64,000 nucleotides of DNA, taken from positions 1-64,000 of the forward strand of contig DFIS01000049.1 of the NCBI GenBank assembly GCA_002372175.1, given 5' to 3'. Positions within the stretch are counted from its first letter, which is position 1. Every line of letters starts with the position of its first letter. Positions 1 through 9,300 of this stretch are shown piece by piece. The DNA is from Solobacterium sp. UBA3691. Lineage in GTDB: Bacteria > Bacillota_I > Bacilli_A > Erysipelotrichales > Erysipelotrichaceae. The translations under genes and the position numbers were made by a program. The notes beneath the pieces are model-generated. The model searched no databases. It was not told where the DNA came from and saw only the letters and a list, made by a program, of their open reading frames with translations.

Positions 1-70
1 CTTATACCTGCCTTTGTATAAATTATAGCGGGAACAGATACTTGCGTCAGTACTTCAGGCATTGCTTTGT

Positions 71-76
71 TATAAT
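71..76 (+). promoter_or_regulatory. Candidate -10 box upstream of the first gene
   Basis: A perfect TATAAT lies 25 bases before the ATG at 102. I see no good -35 at 16-18 bases spacing, so the promoter call is weak. A short inverted repeat, TTATAC (2-7) and GTATAA (16-21), lies further upstream. Confidence 0.35.
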
Positions 77-101
77 AAATTTACGAGTACAGGGAATGTC
101 T

Positions 102-1103
102 ATGAAAGAGAAGATTACCGTTTATGAAACACAGATAGAGGATGATCCTGCCTTTGACAGGTATCATCACAGTATGTATACCTCGATCGGCTACTTTAAT
201 GCGTTTAATACAAGCTGGCCGGTATACAAACTGGAGATGAACGGATCCTCTGTTTACTATACAGAAGAGAAGAACAGGATCAGTGTACTGGGTACGCTGA
301 ACCAGTATACCGATGAAGAGATCGATATGTTCTGTGCATACTTTTTTGCGCATTACCGGGGCAGATATGTGAACTGGGGAGGTTTCTATCACCCGTATGA
401 GAAGGGGACATATCAGGCGCATAAGACAGCGATCGTATCCGATATCATCATGGATCTGCCGAAGGATGAGAATACCTGGCTGCAGAGTCTGGATAAGGCT
501 ACGCGCAAACATGTGCCGTATTACAAGAGAAGATTCCTGAGAGAATATCCGGATGCTGAACTGAAGGTATACAGAAAAGAGGAGATCAGCGAAGAACTGA
601 TCCGGAAGATCGTCCATTTCAATCATCTGCGGATGGAGGAAAAGAACACGCACAGTGATCTTGATGAAGCCGATACGGTAGGGACATACAGACTGTGTCA
701 GTACTATGGATGTGTACATACCGTGGAACTGAACGGGGAACTGCTGGGGGCGACGATCGATCCCGAGCTGTACGGACACGGGCATCTGGCGGTGATTGCG
801 CATGATCCTGCGTACAATAAGTACAATATCGGGCAGATCGCGCTGTACGAGACGCTCTGTGACAGTATCCGGGCAGGGGATGTACGTTTTCACTTCCTGT
901 GGGAGATGAGTGACTACAAGCGCCGTTTCGGCGGTCATCTGGTGGAGCTGTACTACTATCACATCTATCCCGGTACTTCTCTGCGAAGCATCGCTGACGG
1001 TGCCAGATGCAGGGTCACCTGTTCGCTGATGTACTTCCAGAAGCGCAGTGAAACAGGCCGGAAGATCATTGACCGGGTCAAGAAAATGATCGGAATGAAA
1101 TAA
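102..1103 (+). CDS. GNAT-fold (BioF2/FemAB-like) acyltransferase-type protein
   Basis: A 333-residue soluble protein resembling the GNAT-fold acyltransferases found in polysaccharide and cell-wall clusters. The central part reads WLQSLDKATRKHVPYYKRRF, as in the FemAB/BioF2-like group, and a later stretch (GELLGATIDPELYGHGHLAV) fits the second half of a GNAT core. It has no signal peptide or membrane segment, so it should act in the cytoplasm, perhaps acylating a sugar nucleotide or lipid-linked sugar; the acceptor is not predictable. The open frame extends upstream to a TTG at 42, but the ATG at 102 follows an AGGGA motif and is preferred; the ATG at 96 is an alternative. It sits 31 bases before the epimerase gene on the same strand. 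Family confidence is moderate, function low. Confidence 0.6.
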   Translation: MKEKITVYETQIEDDPAFDRYHHSMYTSIGYFNAFNTSWPVYKLEMNGSSVYYTEEKNRISVLGTLNQYTDEEIDMFCAYFFAHYRGRYVNWGGFYHPYEKGTYQAHKTAIVSDIIMDLPKDENTWLQSLDKATRKHVPYYKRRFLREYPDAELKVYRKEEISEELIRKIVHFNHLRMEEKNTHSDLDEADTVGTYRLCQYYGCVHTVELNGELLGATIDPELYGHGHLAVIAHDPAYNKYNIGQIALYETLCDSIRAGDVRFHFLWEMSDYKRRFGGHLVELYYYHIYPGTSLRSIADGARCRVTCSLMYFQKRSETGRKIIDRVKKMIGMK

Positions 1104-1112
1104 TGCTATAAT
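1104..1112 (+). promoter_or_regulatory. Extended -10 promoter upstream of the 2-epimerase gene
   Basis: TGCTATAAT forms an extended -10 (TG, one base, perfect TATAAT) directly after the stop of the upstream gene. It is followed by a strong AAGAGGTG ribosome site at 1122-1129. No convincing -35 is visible, which is normal for extended -10 promoters. It could give internal transcription of the operon from the epimerase onward. Confidence 0.5.
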
Positions 1113-1134
1113 ACTTAGGTTAAGAGGTGCGGAT

Positions 1135-2262
1135 ATGAGAAAACTGAAAGTGATGACGATCCTCGGCACACGTCCGGAGATCATCCGTCTGAGTGAGACA
1201 ATCAAGGCATGCGACAGGTATTTTGATCATGTGCTGGTGCATACCGGACAGAACTACGATCCAAGACTGAATGATATCTTCTTCCAGGATCTGGGTCTGC
1301 GTCAGCCTGATTACTATCTTGGCTGTGTAGGAAAAGATCTCGGCGAGACGATGGGCAATATCCTGGCCAAGTCCTATGAAGTACTGGTGAAGGAAAGACC
1401 GGATGCCGTACTGGTGCTCGGAGATACCAACAGTGCGCTTTCAGCGATCTGTGCCAAACGTCTGAAGACACCGATCTTCCACATGGAGGCAGGCAACCGC
1501 TGCTGGGACTGGAATGTTTCGGAGATGATCAACCGCCGTATCGTTGATGCGATCAGTGACATCAATCTGCCTTACACGGAGAACAGCAGACGTTATCTGC
1601 TTTCGGAAGGGGCAGACGGCAAGACCGTATTCGTTACCGGTTCACCGATGACGGAAGTTCTGCATAAGCATATGGACCAGATACAGAAGTCCGATGTCCT
1701 GGAACAGCTGGGGCTTGTGTCCGGTAAGTATATCCTTGTCTCGGCACACAGGGAAGAGAATATCGACCTCGAGGATAACTTCATGTCTCTGATGAATGCG
1801 ATCAATGCGATCGCTGAGAAGTATCAGATGCCGGTGATCTACTCCACACATCCGCGTTCCCGCAAGTTTATCGAGAAGCGGAACTTCAAGTTCCATCCGT
1901 TAGTCAGAAACCTGGAACCGTTTGGTTTCTTTGACTACAACAAGCTGCAGCAGAATGCCTTCTGCGTACTGTCAGATTCCGGTACGCTCAGCGAAGAGAG
2001 TGCGATCCTTGGTTTCTACGGTGTACTGATCCGCACCAGTACCGAAAGACCTGAGGCACTCGATGCCGGCAGTGTTGTGCTTGGCGGCATTACTTCCGAG
2101 ACAGTGGAACAGGCGGTGGAGCTCTCCGTGGCTATGCGTGAGAATGCAGAGCCGATGGCACTGCCGAGAGATTATACGGATGAGAATGTATCACTGAAGG
2201 TGGTCAAGCTGATCCAGAGCTACACAGATATAGTGAAGAGGACGGTATGGCTGGAACATTAG
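1135..2262 (+). CDS. wecB: Non-hydrolysing UDP-GlcNAc 2-epimerase family protein
   Basis: A 375-residue cytoplasmic enzyme of the family that interconverts UDP-GlcNAc and UDP-ManNAc. Visible landmarks are GTRPEIIRL at residues 12-20, HTGQNYD, LGDTNSALSA, HMEAGNRCWD, the SAHREEN segment and the nucleotide-binding SDSGTLSEESAILG. Length is normal for the family. The HMEAGNRC block is more typical of the FnlC/WbjD/Cap5G branch, which epimerises at C2 during UDP-N-acetyl-L-fucosamine synthesis, than of classical WecB (HVEAGLR). The other two enzymes of that pathway are not in this window, so I keep the general name. The start follows AAGAGGTG. The gene end overlaps the next start by 16 bases, indicating one operon with the membrane protein that follows. 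Confidence 0.88.
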   Translation: MRKLKVMTILGTRPEIIRLSETIKACDRYFDHVLVHTGQNYDPRLNDIFFQDLGLRQPDYYLGCVGKDLGETMGNILAKSYEVLVKERPDAVLVLGDTNSALSAICAKRLKTPIFHMEAGNRCWDWNVSEMINRRIVDAISDINLPYTENSRRYLLSEGADGKTVFVTGSPMTEVLHKHMDQIQKSDVLEQLGLVSGKYILVSAHREENIDLEDNFMSLMNAINAIAEKYQMPVIYSTHPRSRKFIEKRNFKFHPLVRNLEPFGFFDYNKLQQNAFCVLSDSGTLSEESAILGFYGVLIRTSTERPEALDAGSVVLGGITSETVEQAVELSVAMRENAEPMALPRDYTDENVSLKVVKLIQSYTDIVKRTVWLEH

Positions 2263-4424
2263 GATATTACATAGAGAACTGGAATACGAACCTGTTTTCG
2301 ATCTCGGTTCTGGTGTGTCTCGTCTTTATCGTGTCCGGTTACTTCTGGGGGAAGATCTTTCAGAAGTTTATTCCTTCGCTGAAGGATGCGGACGGTACGT
2401 TTATCGGTATCTTCTTTATCTTTGCGCTGTTTCAGATCTATGCGTACTATGCGGTATCCTGGAGAGTGGATTCAGGCATCGGTTTCTGGCTGCTGGCGGT
2501 ATTGCTGACGGCGAGTCCGTTCATGTGTCTGCTTACACTTTCCAATCCTCTGCCAAGATGGATCAATCTGGCAATCATTCCGGTTGCCGTCGGCGTAGCA
2601 GGAATTCTTGGCTGGGCCAGTGCGCAGCTGAATACGAACAATATCTTCTTTGACTCGGTCTACTACATGTCCGATGTCATTGAGAACAGCACACATGCCT
2701 TCTTCGGCGGTGTAGACTACTACCACGGTTCGACCTTCGGCTACTATGCCTATGACAAGCTGCACGGAACCGAGAGCTTCTACTATATCTTTGCGATGGT
2801 CCTGCGCTGGGTGCGGGTGATCTTTGAATACAAGGAATCCCTGACCCCGGTATATATCTGGAGTGCATCACTGCTGTACTATGCGTCACTTGGCTCACTG
2901 CTCGTCAGTGCTGTAAACATCCTGTTCCGTAAGAAGCACAAGTGGTTCGGACTGCTTGTCGGTATCCTGATCCTGTCGCCGTATTACACCAATTACTTCA
3001 ATACGACGCTGGCGTTCTTCGGCAATTCCTGGCGTACCGTGATCATCGGCTTTATCCTGCTGCTGGTCTATCTCTATACAAAGACAAGGGATGCGAAGCT
3101 GTTTGTGCCGATCACCGCGTTATATTATGCGGGTCTGGCTGTCAGTTCCTCAGCCTTCTTCCTGGAGGCCTTTATCTCCGGTTCCCTGTTCTTCTGGATG
3201 TGCATGAAGAAGGAAGACAAGATGTGGAGCTGGATGGGCTTTATCTCCACATTCCTGCCGATCGTGCACTTTGCGCTGATCATGTTCTATCCGCGTTATG
3301 CGGCATGGCAGGAGGTCGTTCCGATCACTGTCGGTGTTGTGGCCGTACTGTGGCTGATCGCGTTCCTGATCCGCAGACACTTCAGAATATTTACGAAGAT
3401 CTTTGTCTGGTTCTTCCCGGTCATCTTTATTGGTCTGGCTGTGATCTCTTTCCTGGGCAGGGGGGACAGCTTCGGCTATGATGTCTTCTTCAGGACCTGG
3501 AGCGAACATGACATGTGCAATAACTACACGAGTCATGTCAGTGCTTTTGAACTGTACAGGAATATCTTCTTCTATGTGATGCTGGTATGCCTGTTTGTCA
3601 ATTTCCGTCACGAGAAGGGCTTCAAGCTCTTCCTGTGCATACTTGCGTTACTGTTTATTAACCCGGCGGTAGCTCCGGCGGTAGCGCGTTTCTTCACCGA
3701 TGAAGTCTATCTGCGTGTCTTTGATCTGCTGGTCAATCCGTTTGTGCTGGTCTTCTTAATTGCCAACATGGATGTCCTGCTGTCAAAGATCCATGTACAG
3801 TGGGTCGTATTGCCGGCGGCAGGTGTGCTCAGTTCCATCTTTGCCTGGCAGAATCTTACGGTACCGTACAGTGCGACGCTGAACTTCAAGGAGAACGGAC
3901 ATAACTGGGAGTATAAGGTATCGCAGGATTCCTATGATCTCTACAGTTACATCTATGACAATATCCCGCACAGTGACCAGAACAGACCTCTGTTCCTTTC
4001 CCAGGATGTAGGTCTGAAGGGATATGTTGATGAGATCCAGATGGTGTTCTCTTCGGCTGACTTCCGCGATTCACTGGCGGATCCTGCCCTGTACAAGGAG
4101 CACTATGATCTGATCACGATGTTCTATCCCGAGAAGGTGACGATCGACTATCTGGTCTTCGATACCGATCAGGCGGATTACATGAAGATGCCGGAGGTAC
4201 TGGAGAAGTACAAGCCGGATTATGTTGTGATCCGTACAAATATGGCTTTCTGGTGGCAGAAGAACGAAGAAGAGGGATGGTTTGTCAAGTCCTACTTCAG
4301 ATCGCAGAATCTCGGTCAGGTGACCGTGGAATATGAGAATGATACGTGGACACTGTTAAAGGTCCATGAGATACCGGAACCGGAAGAGGAGAATACGGAA
4401 GAGAATGGAGAAGTTCAGGGATAA
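2247..4424 (+). CDS. Large polytopic membrane protein, GT-C-like
   Basis: A 725-residue protein with roughly a dozen hydrophobic helices in the first 540 residues, then a soluble C-terminal domain of about 180 residues (starting near the HNWEYKVSQDSYDLYSYIYD region and ending in an acidic EPEEEN tail). This layout resembles lipid-sugar-dependent GT-C glycosyltransferases and related uncharacterised membrane families (such as DUF6077) found in polysaccharide loci. An acidic loop between early helices (NTNNIFFDSVYYMSD) would suit a catalytic extracellular loop, but I cannot point to a proven catalytic residue. The gene overlaps the epimerase upstream by 16 bases and the polymerase-like gene downstream by 20 bases, so the three are probably translationally coupled. 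A flippase or polymer-modifying protein is an alternative. Confidence 0.6.
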   Translation: MAGTLGYYIENWNTNLFSISVLVCLVFIVSGYFWGKIFQKFIPSLKDADGTFIGIFFIFALFQIYAYYAVSWRVDSGIGFWLLAVLLTASPFMCLLTLSNPLPRWINLAIIPVAVGVAGILGWASAQLNTNNIFFDSVYYMSDVIENSTHAFFGGVDYYHGSTFGYYAYDKLHGTESFYYIFAMVLRWVRVIFEYKESLTPVYIWSASLLYYASLGSLLVSAVNILFRKKHKWFGLLVGILILSPYYTNYFNTTLAFFGNSWRTVIIGFILLLVYLYTKTRDAKLFVPITALYYAGLAVSSSAFFLEAFISGSLFFWMCMKKEDKMWSWMGFISTFLPIVHFALIMFYPRYAAWQEVVPITVGVVAVLWLIAFLIRRHFRIFTKIFVWFFPVIFIGLAVISFLGRGDSFGYDVFFRTWSEHDMCNNYTSHVSAFELYRNIFFYVMLVCLFVNFRHEKGFKLFLCILALLFINPAVAPAVARFFTDEVYLRVFDLLVNPFVLVFLIANMDVLLSKIHVQWVVLPAAGVLSSIFAWQNLTVPYSATLNFKENGHNWEYKVSQDSYDLYSYIYDNIPHSDQNRPLFLSQDVGLKGYVDEIQMVFSSADFRDSLADPALYKEHYDLITMFYPEKVTIDYLVFDTDQADYMKMPEVLEKYKPDYVVIRTNMAFWWQKNEEEGWFVKSYFRSQNLGQVTVEYENDTWTLLKVHEIPEPEEENTEENGEVQG

Positions 4425-5688
4425 CAAGGTGATTCAGACACTGATGCAGGAGAAACACGTGCTCTTTGCGTATGTGATCATTTTTGTGCTGAACAATTTT
4501 ACAGAATTCTTCTTTAACTACTGGACAAAGCCTCTCTATGCACTGATCTATCTCTGGGTGCTGGCTGTCTATGCTTATCATACCGTCATCACCCGTAAGT
4601 ATCTGTCTGACAGGTATTACCGGACGGCACAGATCTTCCTGCTGATCAATCTGATCTGTTCATTCGTCTATAAGGCAAACTGGCGGTTCTCAATCATGCA
4701 GGATTTTGCAATCCTCATACTGTATATCTTCATCTCGTTCGGGGCTTTCCATGACCGGCAGGATACCGGATATCTGGAGAAGATCCTCTGGTTTATCATT
4801 CTGGTGGTATTTGCCGCAAGCGCCATGAGCCTGTTCGCAAAGTATGTACAGCCGGGGTGGCTGCGGGAGACGAAGGAATCGAGGTTCCGGGGCTTCTATA
4901 ACTACTATAACGAGGGTGCGATCTATGCGTATGCTTCGATCATGTTTACGGCATATATGGTACTCCGGAAGCGTACACCGGCGAGATTGGCGCTGGCTCT
5001 GTGCAATATCCCTGTACAGGTCATGTACATGTTTCTAACCAAAGCCAGAACATATATCCTGGTGCTTGGGATCTCCGTCTTCTTTCTGGCCATCTATCTT
5101 GTGCACAGGAGAGTGCAGGATAAGAAGAAACTCAGAATGATGTATCTGGGGCTGGCTGTGCTGTTTCTGATCGGCGGATATATCCTGATCTTTACAAAGT
5201 ACGGTATGGGCAGGAATATTGCGACCTTTACGTATAACGGCAAGACGTTCGCGGACTTTGCGGCAATGACAGCAGAGGAGAAGGATGTCTTCCTGAATAA
5301 ATTTACATCACGAAGATGGGATATGTGGCACGAATGCTTTACCGTGATCAAGGAGTCCCCGCTGATCGGCTACGGCATGAAAAGCGCAGGATTCACCTAT
5401 TTCGTAAACCGCGGTTACAATGCCCATAACCTGTTTATCAATTCCATGCTGTTCAGCGGGATCATCGGCACGGTCTGGCTGTGTATTTATCTGTTTATCC
5501 TGCTGAAGGACAGCGTGAAGAACTGCTATACACCGGCCCGGGCAGTCCTGTGGATCTTTGCGTTCGGCAATATCCTGATGGCACAGCTGGAGACCGGCCT
5601 TCTCTACAACGGCAAGGCGACAGTGGCTGTCTGCTGGGCGGTGTGGGGGTTTCTGACCTGCATGCGTGATATGCATACGGACAATTGA
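4405..5688 (+). CDS. O-antigen ligase / Wzy-type polymerase family protein
   Basis: A 427-residue integral membrane protein with about ten to eleven helices. The C-terminal half carries the Wzy_C/O-antigen-ligase hallmark: a large periplasmic-side loop ending SPLIGYGMKSAGFTYF, followed by the NAHNLFINSMLFSGIIGTVW helix, where the HN pair is characteristic. Proteins of this family join lipid-linked oligosaccharides or transfer a finished polymer. The open frame starts at 4366, but the ATG at 4405 sits after an AAGAG motif, overlaps the previous gene by only 20 bases and removes a very basic leader, so I prefer it. Its place beside an epimerase and a GT-C-like protein supports a role in surface polysaccharide assembly. 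Confidence 0.75.
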   Translation: MEKFRDNKVIQTLMQEKHVLFAYVIIFVLNNFTEFFFNYWTKPLYALIYLWVLAVYAYHTVITRKYLSDRYYRTAQIFLLINLICSFVYKANWRFSIMQDFAILILYIFISFGAFHDRQDTGYLEKILWFIILVVFAASAMSLFAKYVQPGWLRETKESRFRGFYNYYNEGAIYAYASIMFTAYMVLRKRTPARLALALCNIPVQVMYMFLTKARTYILVLGISVFFLAIYLVHRRVQDKKKLRMMYLGLAVLFLIGGYILIFTKYGMGRNIATFTYNGKTFADFAAMTAEEKDVFLNKFTSRRWDMWHECFTVIKESPLIGYGMKSAGFTYFVNRGYNAHNLFINSMLFSGIIGTVWLCIYLFILLKDSVKNCYTPARAVLWIFAFGNILMAQLETGLLYNGKATVAVCWAVWGFLTCMRDMHTDN

Positions 5689-5690
5689 AC

Positions 5691-6392
5691 ATGAGTTATA
5701 TCGAATTCAAAAATGTAACAAAGACATATCATGTCGGAGAAGTGGATATCCAGGCTCTGGCTGGTGTTGATTTCAGTGTGGAAAAGGGGCAGTTCGTTGT
5801 CGTGGCAGGTGCCAGCGGGGCCGGCAAGAGTACGATCCTGAATATTCTTGGCGGTATGGATACCTGTACCTCCGGGGAGATCACTGTTGACGGTGCCAGG
5901 GTGGATCAGATGGATGAGAAGGCGCTGACAGACTACCGGCGTTTTGATATCGGGTTTGTCTTTCAGTTCTATAATCTTGTACAGAATCTGACCGCTCTTG
6001 AAAATGTGGAACTGGCGACAGAGATCTGCAGAGATCCCCTGGATCCGGCAGAAACACTGCGGGAAGTAGGTCTTGGAGAGCGCATGCATAACTTTCCCTC
6101 ACAGCTTTCCGGCGGTGAACAGCAGAGAGTTGCCATAGCGAGAGCACTGGCCAAGAATCCGAAGCTTTTACTGTGTGATGAACCGACCGGGGCACTGGAT
6201 TATGTCATGGGCAAACAGATCCTGCAGGTGCTGCAGGATACCTGCCGCAGACAGGGAATGACAGTGATCATCATCACGCATAATCTGGCGATCTGTCCGA
6301 TGGGAGACCGGGTGATCCGGGTCAAGAGCGGAAAGATCATTGCGGATGAATACAATGAACATCCGCAGGATATCTCTACGATCGAGTGGTAA
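5691..6392 (+). CDS. ABC transporter ATP-binding protein, MacB/LolD type
   Basis: A 233-residue nucleotide-binding subunit. All motifs are intact: Walker A GASGAGKST at residues 40-48, Q-loop glutamine at 92, signature LSGGE at 139-143, Walker B LLLCDE at 159-164 followed by PTGALD, and H-loop histidine near 197. The sequence is of the MacB/LolD/FtsE subfamily that energises mechanotransmission-type exporters rather than classical substrate channels. The open frame could begin at a TTG at 5685, overlapping the previous stop; ATG at 5691 gives a better N terminus (MSYIEFKNVTKTY). The FtsX-like permease begins 2 bases after its stop, so the two form one transporter. Confidence 0.92.
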   Translation: MSYIEFKNVTKTYHVGEVDIQALAGVDFSVEKGQFVVVAGASGAGKSTILNILGGMDTCTSGEITVDGARVDQMDEKALTDYRRFDIGFVFQFYNLVQNLTALENVELATEICRDPLDPAETLREVGLGERMHNFPSQLSGGEQQRVAIARALAKNPKLLLCDEPTGALDYVMGKQILQVLQDTCRRQGMTVIIITHNLAICPMGDRVIRVKSGKIIADEYNEHPQDISTIEW

Positions 6393-6394
6393 AC

Positions 6395-9300
6395 ATGAAC
6401 AGAGCTTTTCAGAAAGATATTCTCAGGCTGATCAAAGCCACCAAAGGGCGTTTTCTGTCACTGACCGCGATCGTTACGATTGGGGTCGCTTTCTTTGTGG
6501 GCGTTTCTGCTGTATCCACGATCATGGCTTACAGTGTTGACAGATATAACGATGACAACAGCCTGAAGGATATCACGGTATATTCCGGCTTTGGCTTTGA
6601 TGACCAGGATGTACGAGATCTGGAAAGTCTTGAGGAAGTGGCACTGGCAGAACCGGCACAGTTTGTCGATACCATCGGCAGTGTCGGCAGTCTGACCATG
6701 ATCACCAGGATCCACTCCTATGATCAGAATGCCGTGATCAACAGGGTCGTGCTGAAAAGCGGAAGGATGCCGGAGAGACCGGATGAAGCACTGGCGGAAA
6801 ACGGTACGGAACTGATCCAGGGGTTCAGCCTCGGCAGTAAGGTCGTGCTGACAAGACCGGATGATGACCTTGAAGACTGGCTGATCACCGATACGTTTAC
6901 GGTTGTCGGAACGATCGATACCCCGGTATATCTGAATGAGACAAAGGAAAACAGTACACTGTCCAACCGCTATATCGATACCTATCTGTATGTACCGCAG
7001 GAAGCTTTCGTGCCGGAGTACTGGACGGAGGTCAACCTGCTGATCAGGGACGGCAAGAAATACAACAGTTTTACCGATGCCTATACCTCCTATGACAAGA
7101 GTGTCAAGGAAGCGGTCAGGCGTCTGGCAGCGACGCGGGAATCACGGAGAAGAGATCAGCTGGTTGAAGATGCCTGGGATGAGTATAACGAAGGATACCA
7201 GGAGTATCTTGACGGCAGACAGGAATACGAAGAGAAGATCGCCGATGCCGAGAAGGAGATCGCTGATGCGGAGAAGGAGATCCAGGACGGTGAAAAGGAA
7301 CTGGCGGACGGCGTGAAGAAGCTGAAGGATGCTGAAGAGGAGCTGGAAAAAGCCAGAAAAGAAGGTGAACAGAAGATCGCGGACGGATGGGCAGAGGTCT
7401 CCAAGAGTGAAGGACTTCTGGCCGAAGGACAGGCGAAACTGGATGAGCAGAAGAAAGAACTGCAGAAGACCCTGGATGAACTGGATGAGCTTCTGCCTGT
7501 TCTGGAGATACTGGAGGGAGAAGATATCCAGCAGCTGGCAGATGCCCTGGAGAGCCTGCCTGAAGAGGTTCTTTCACGTCCCGTGGAAGATCTCGATGAA
7601 CTGCTGAAGGAGTATCAGGAGCTTGCCAAAGAGCTTCATGAGGCTTTCCCGGATGCGGATCTCAGTGATCCTGAACAGATCATCGAAGGATATGAACAGG
7701 CAGAATCGGTCACCAGAGAATCACTGGCTGTACTGAAGAGTGAAGAGAATCTGGCCAATGCCGAAGCACTGCGGAATTTTGACGGCGAAGACAGTGCGGC
7801 AGATCATCCCGAAGCCCAGGCTCTGATCGACAGTATGAACAGTCTTTCGCCGGTGCCGCTGACGCTGAACACGGTCGCCGATGTCCTGAATGCATATGAC
7901 AGTATGGTCGCAGCTCTTGAAACTGCAGAGCGGGATCTTTCCCGGCCGGAGGTACAGAAGGCTGTCGAAGATCTGAAAAACGGCGGGGAACTGCCGGATC
8001 TTACGGCTTTGGAGAATATCAGCACAGAGGATATAGATCAGCTGATCACTGCGCTGGAGACGCTCAGCGGGAAAAAGATCGTAACGATCAAGGATCTGCT
8101 GGATGCCATACGCGAAGCTGATGTCTACGTGAAGAAAGTAAAAGATGCCAGAAAACAGATCACAGACGGACTGGCAGATGCCCAGAGAGAGATCGATGAA
8201 GCAGCAGCTGAGATCGAAAAGGCAAAGGAAAAACTGATCAATGCGTCCGTACAGCTGGAAGAAGAACTGGCAAAAGCCAGGCAGGAGATCGCCGACGGCT
8301 GGCAGGAGATCGAAGAGAACCGGCAGAAGCTGAAAGACGGTAAGCAGGAACTGGCAGATGCCAAAGAAGAGCTGGAAGATGCCAGAATCGACGGACAGAA
8401 GGAGCTCAATGATGCCAAGGCAGATCTCGACAAGGCAAAGCAGGAGATCGAAGATCTTGCGGAAGGCAAATGGACGGTTCTCGACCGCAGTCAGCACTAT
8501 GCCAGTGAGACATATTACAATACAGTGAAACAGATGAAGGCGATCGCCAATATCTTTCCGGTCTTTTTCCTGCTCGTGGCAGCACTTGTATGCCTGACAA
8601 CGATGACCAGGATGGTTGCCGAACAGAGAGGACAGATCGGTATCATGCGGGCTCTCGGCTACAGCCGCTTCAAGTGTGCAGAAAAGTATCTTGTCTATGC
8701 CGGCGCCGCAACGCTGATCGGGGTGATCCTTGGCAGTATCAGCGGTATCGCTGTCTTCCCGGCTGTCATCTACCATACCTGGCGGATGATGTATATCCTG
8801 CCGCAGATGCGCATACGCATACCGTGGGGCCTGATCCTGCTTACAAGCGTGATCTTCCTGACGATGATGGAAATGACCACCTGGTATGCCTGCCGTGCAG
8901 ATATGACGGAAGTTCCTTCCCAGCTGTTAAGACCGAAGGCACCGAAGCTTGGCCGGCGAACGCTGATCGAGCGTATTCCGTTTATCTGGAAGCAGTTCTC
9001 CTTTTCGTGGAAGATCGTTATCCGCAATCTGTTCCGTTACAGACAGCGCTTTATCATGACTGTGATCGGCGTGGCAGGCTGTACGGCACTGCTGGTGACC
9101 GGATTCGGCATCAGTGACTCGATCAACGCGATGGTCGATATCCAGTTCTACGAGATCATGAAGACTGACGGTCTGGCCAGGTTTGCGGATGATACACCGG
9201 CTTCCGCCGCCCGCCGGATCTATAACGAAGTACAGAAGAATGAACATGCCGAGGCAGTCACGCTGGCCGGCAGCTATAATGCCAAAGTATATAATGCGGA

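Noticed and set aside
42..101. Earlier TTG/GTG starts offered by open frames at 42, 5685, 6386, 10136, 21179, 25519 and 31162 (minus)
   Set aside because: In most cases a downstream ATG has a better ribosome site, signal peptide start or family-like N terminus; the upstream extensions add atypical residues.
81..1205. 374-codon open frame on the minus strand opposite the first gene
   Set aside because: It lies antisense to a recognisable GNAT-like gene and the start of the epimerase, has no family resemblance and mirrors the codon bias of the plus strand.
7721..8776. 351-codon minus-strand frame opposite the FtsX permease
   Set aside because: It is composed of Phe/Leu/Ile-rich runs that are the antisense of the Glu/Lys coiled coil; no motif or ribosome site supports it.
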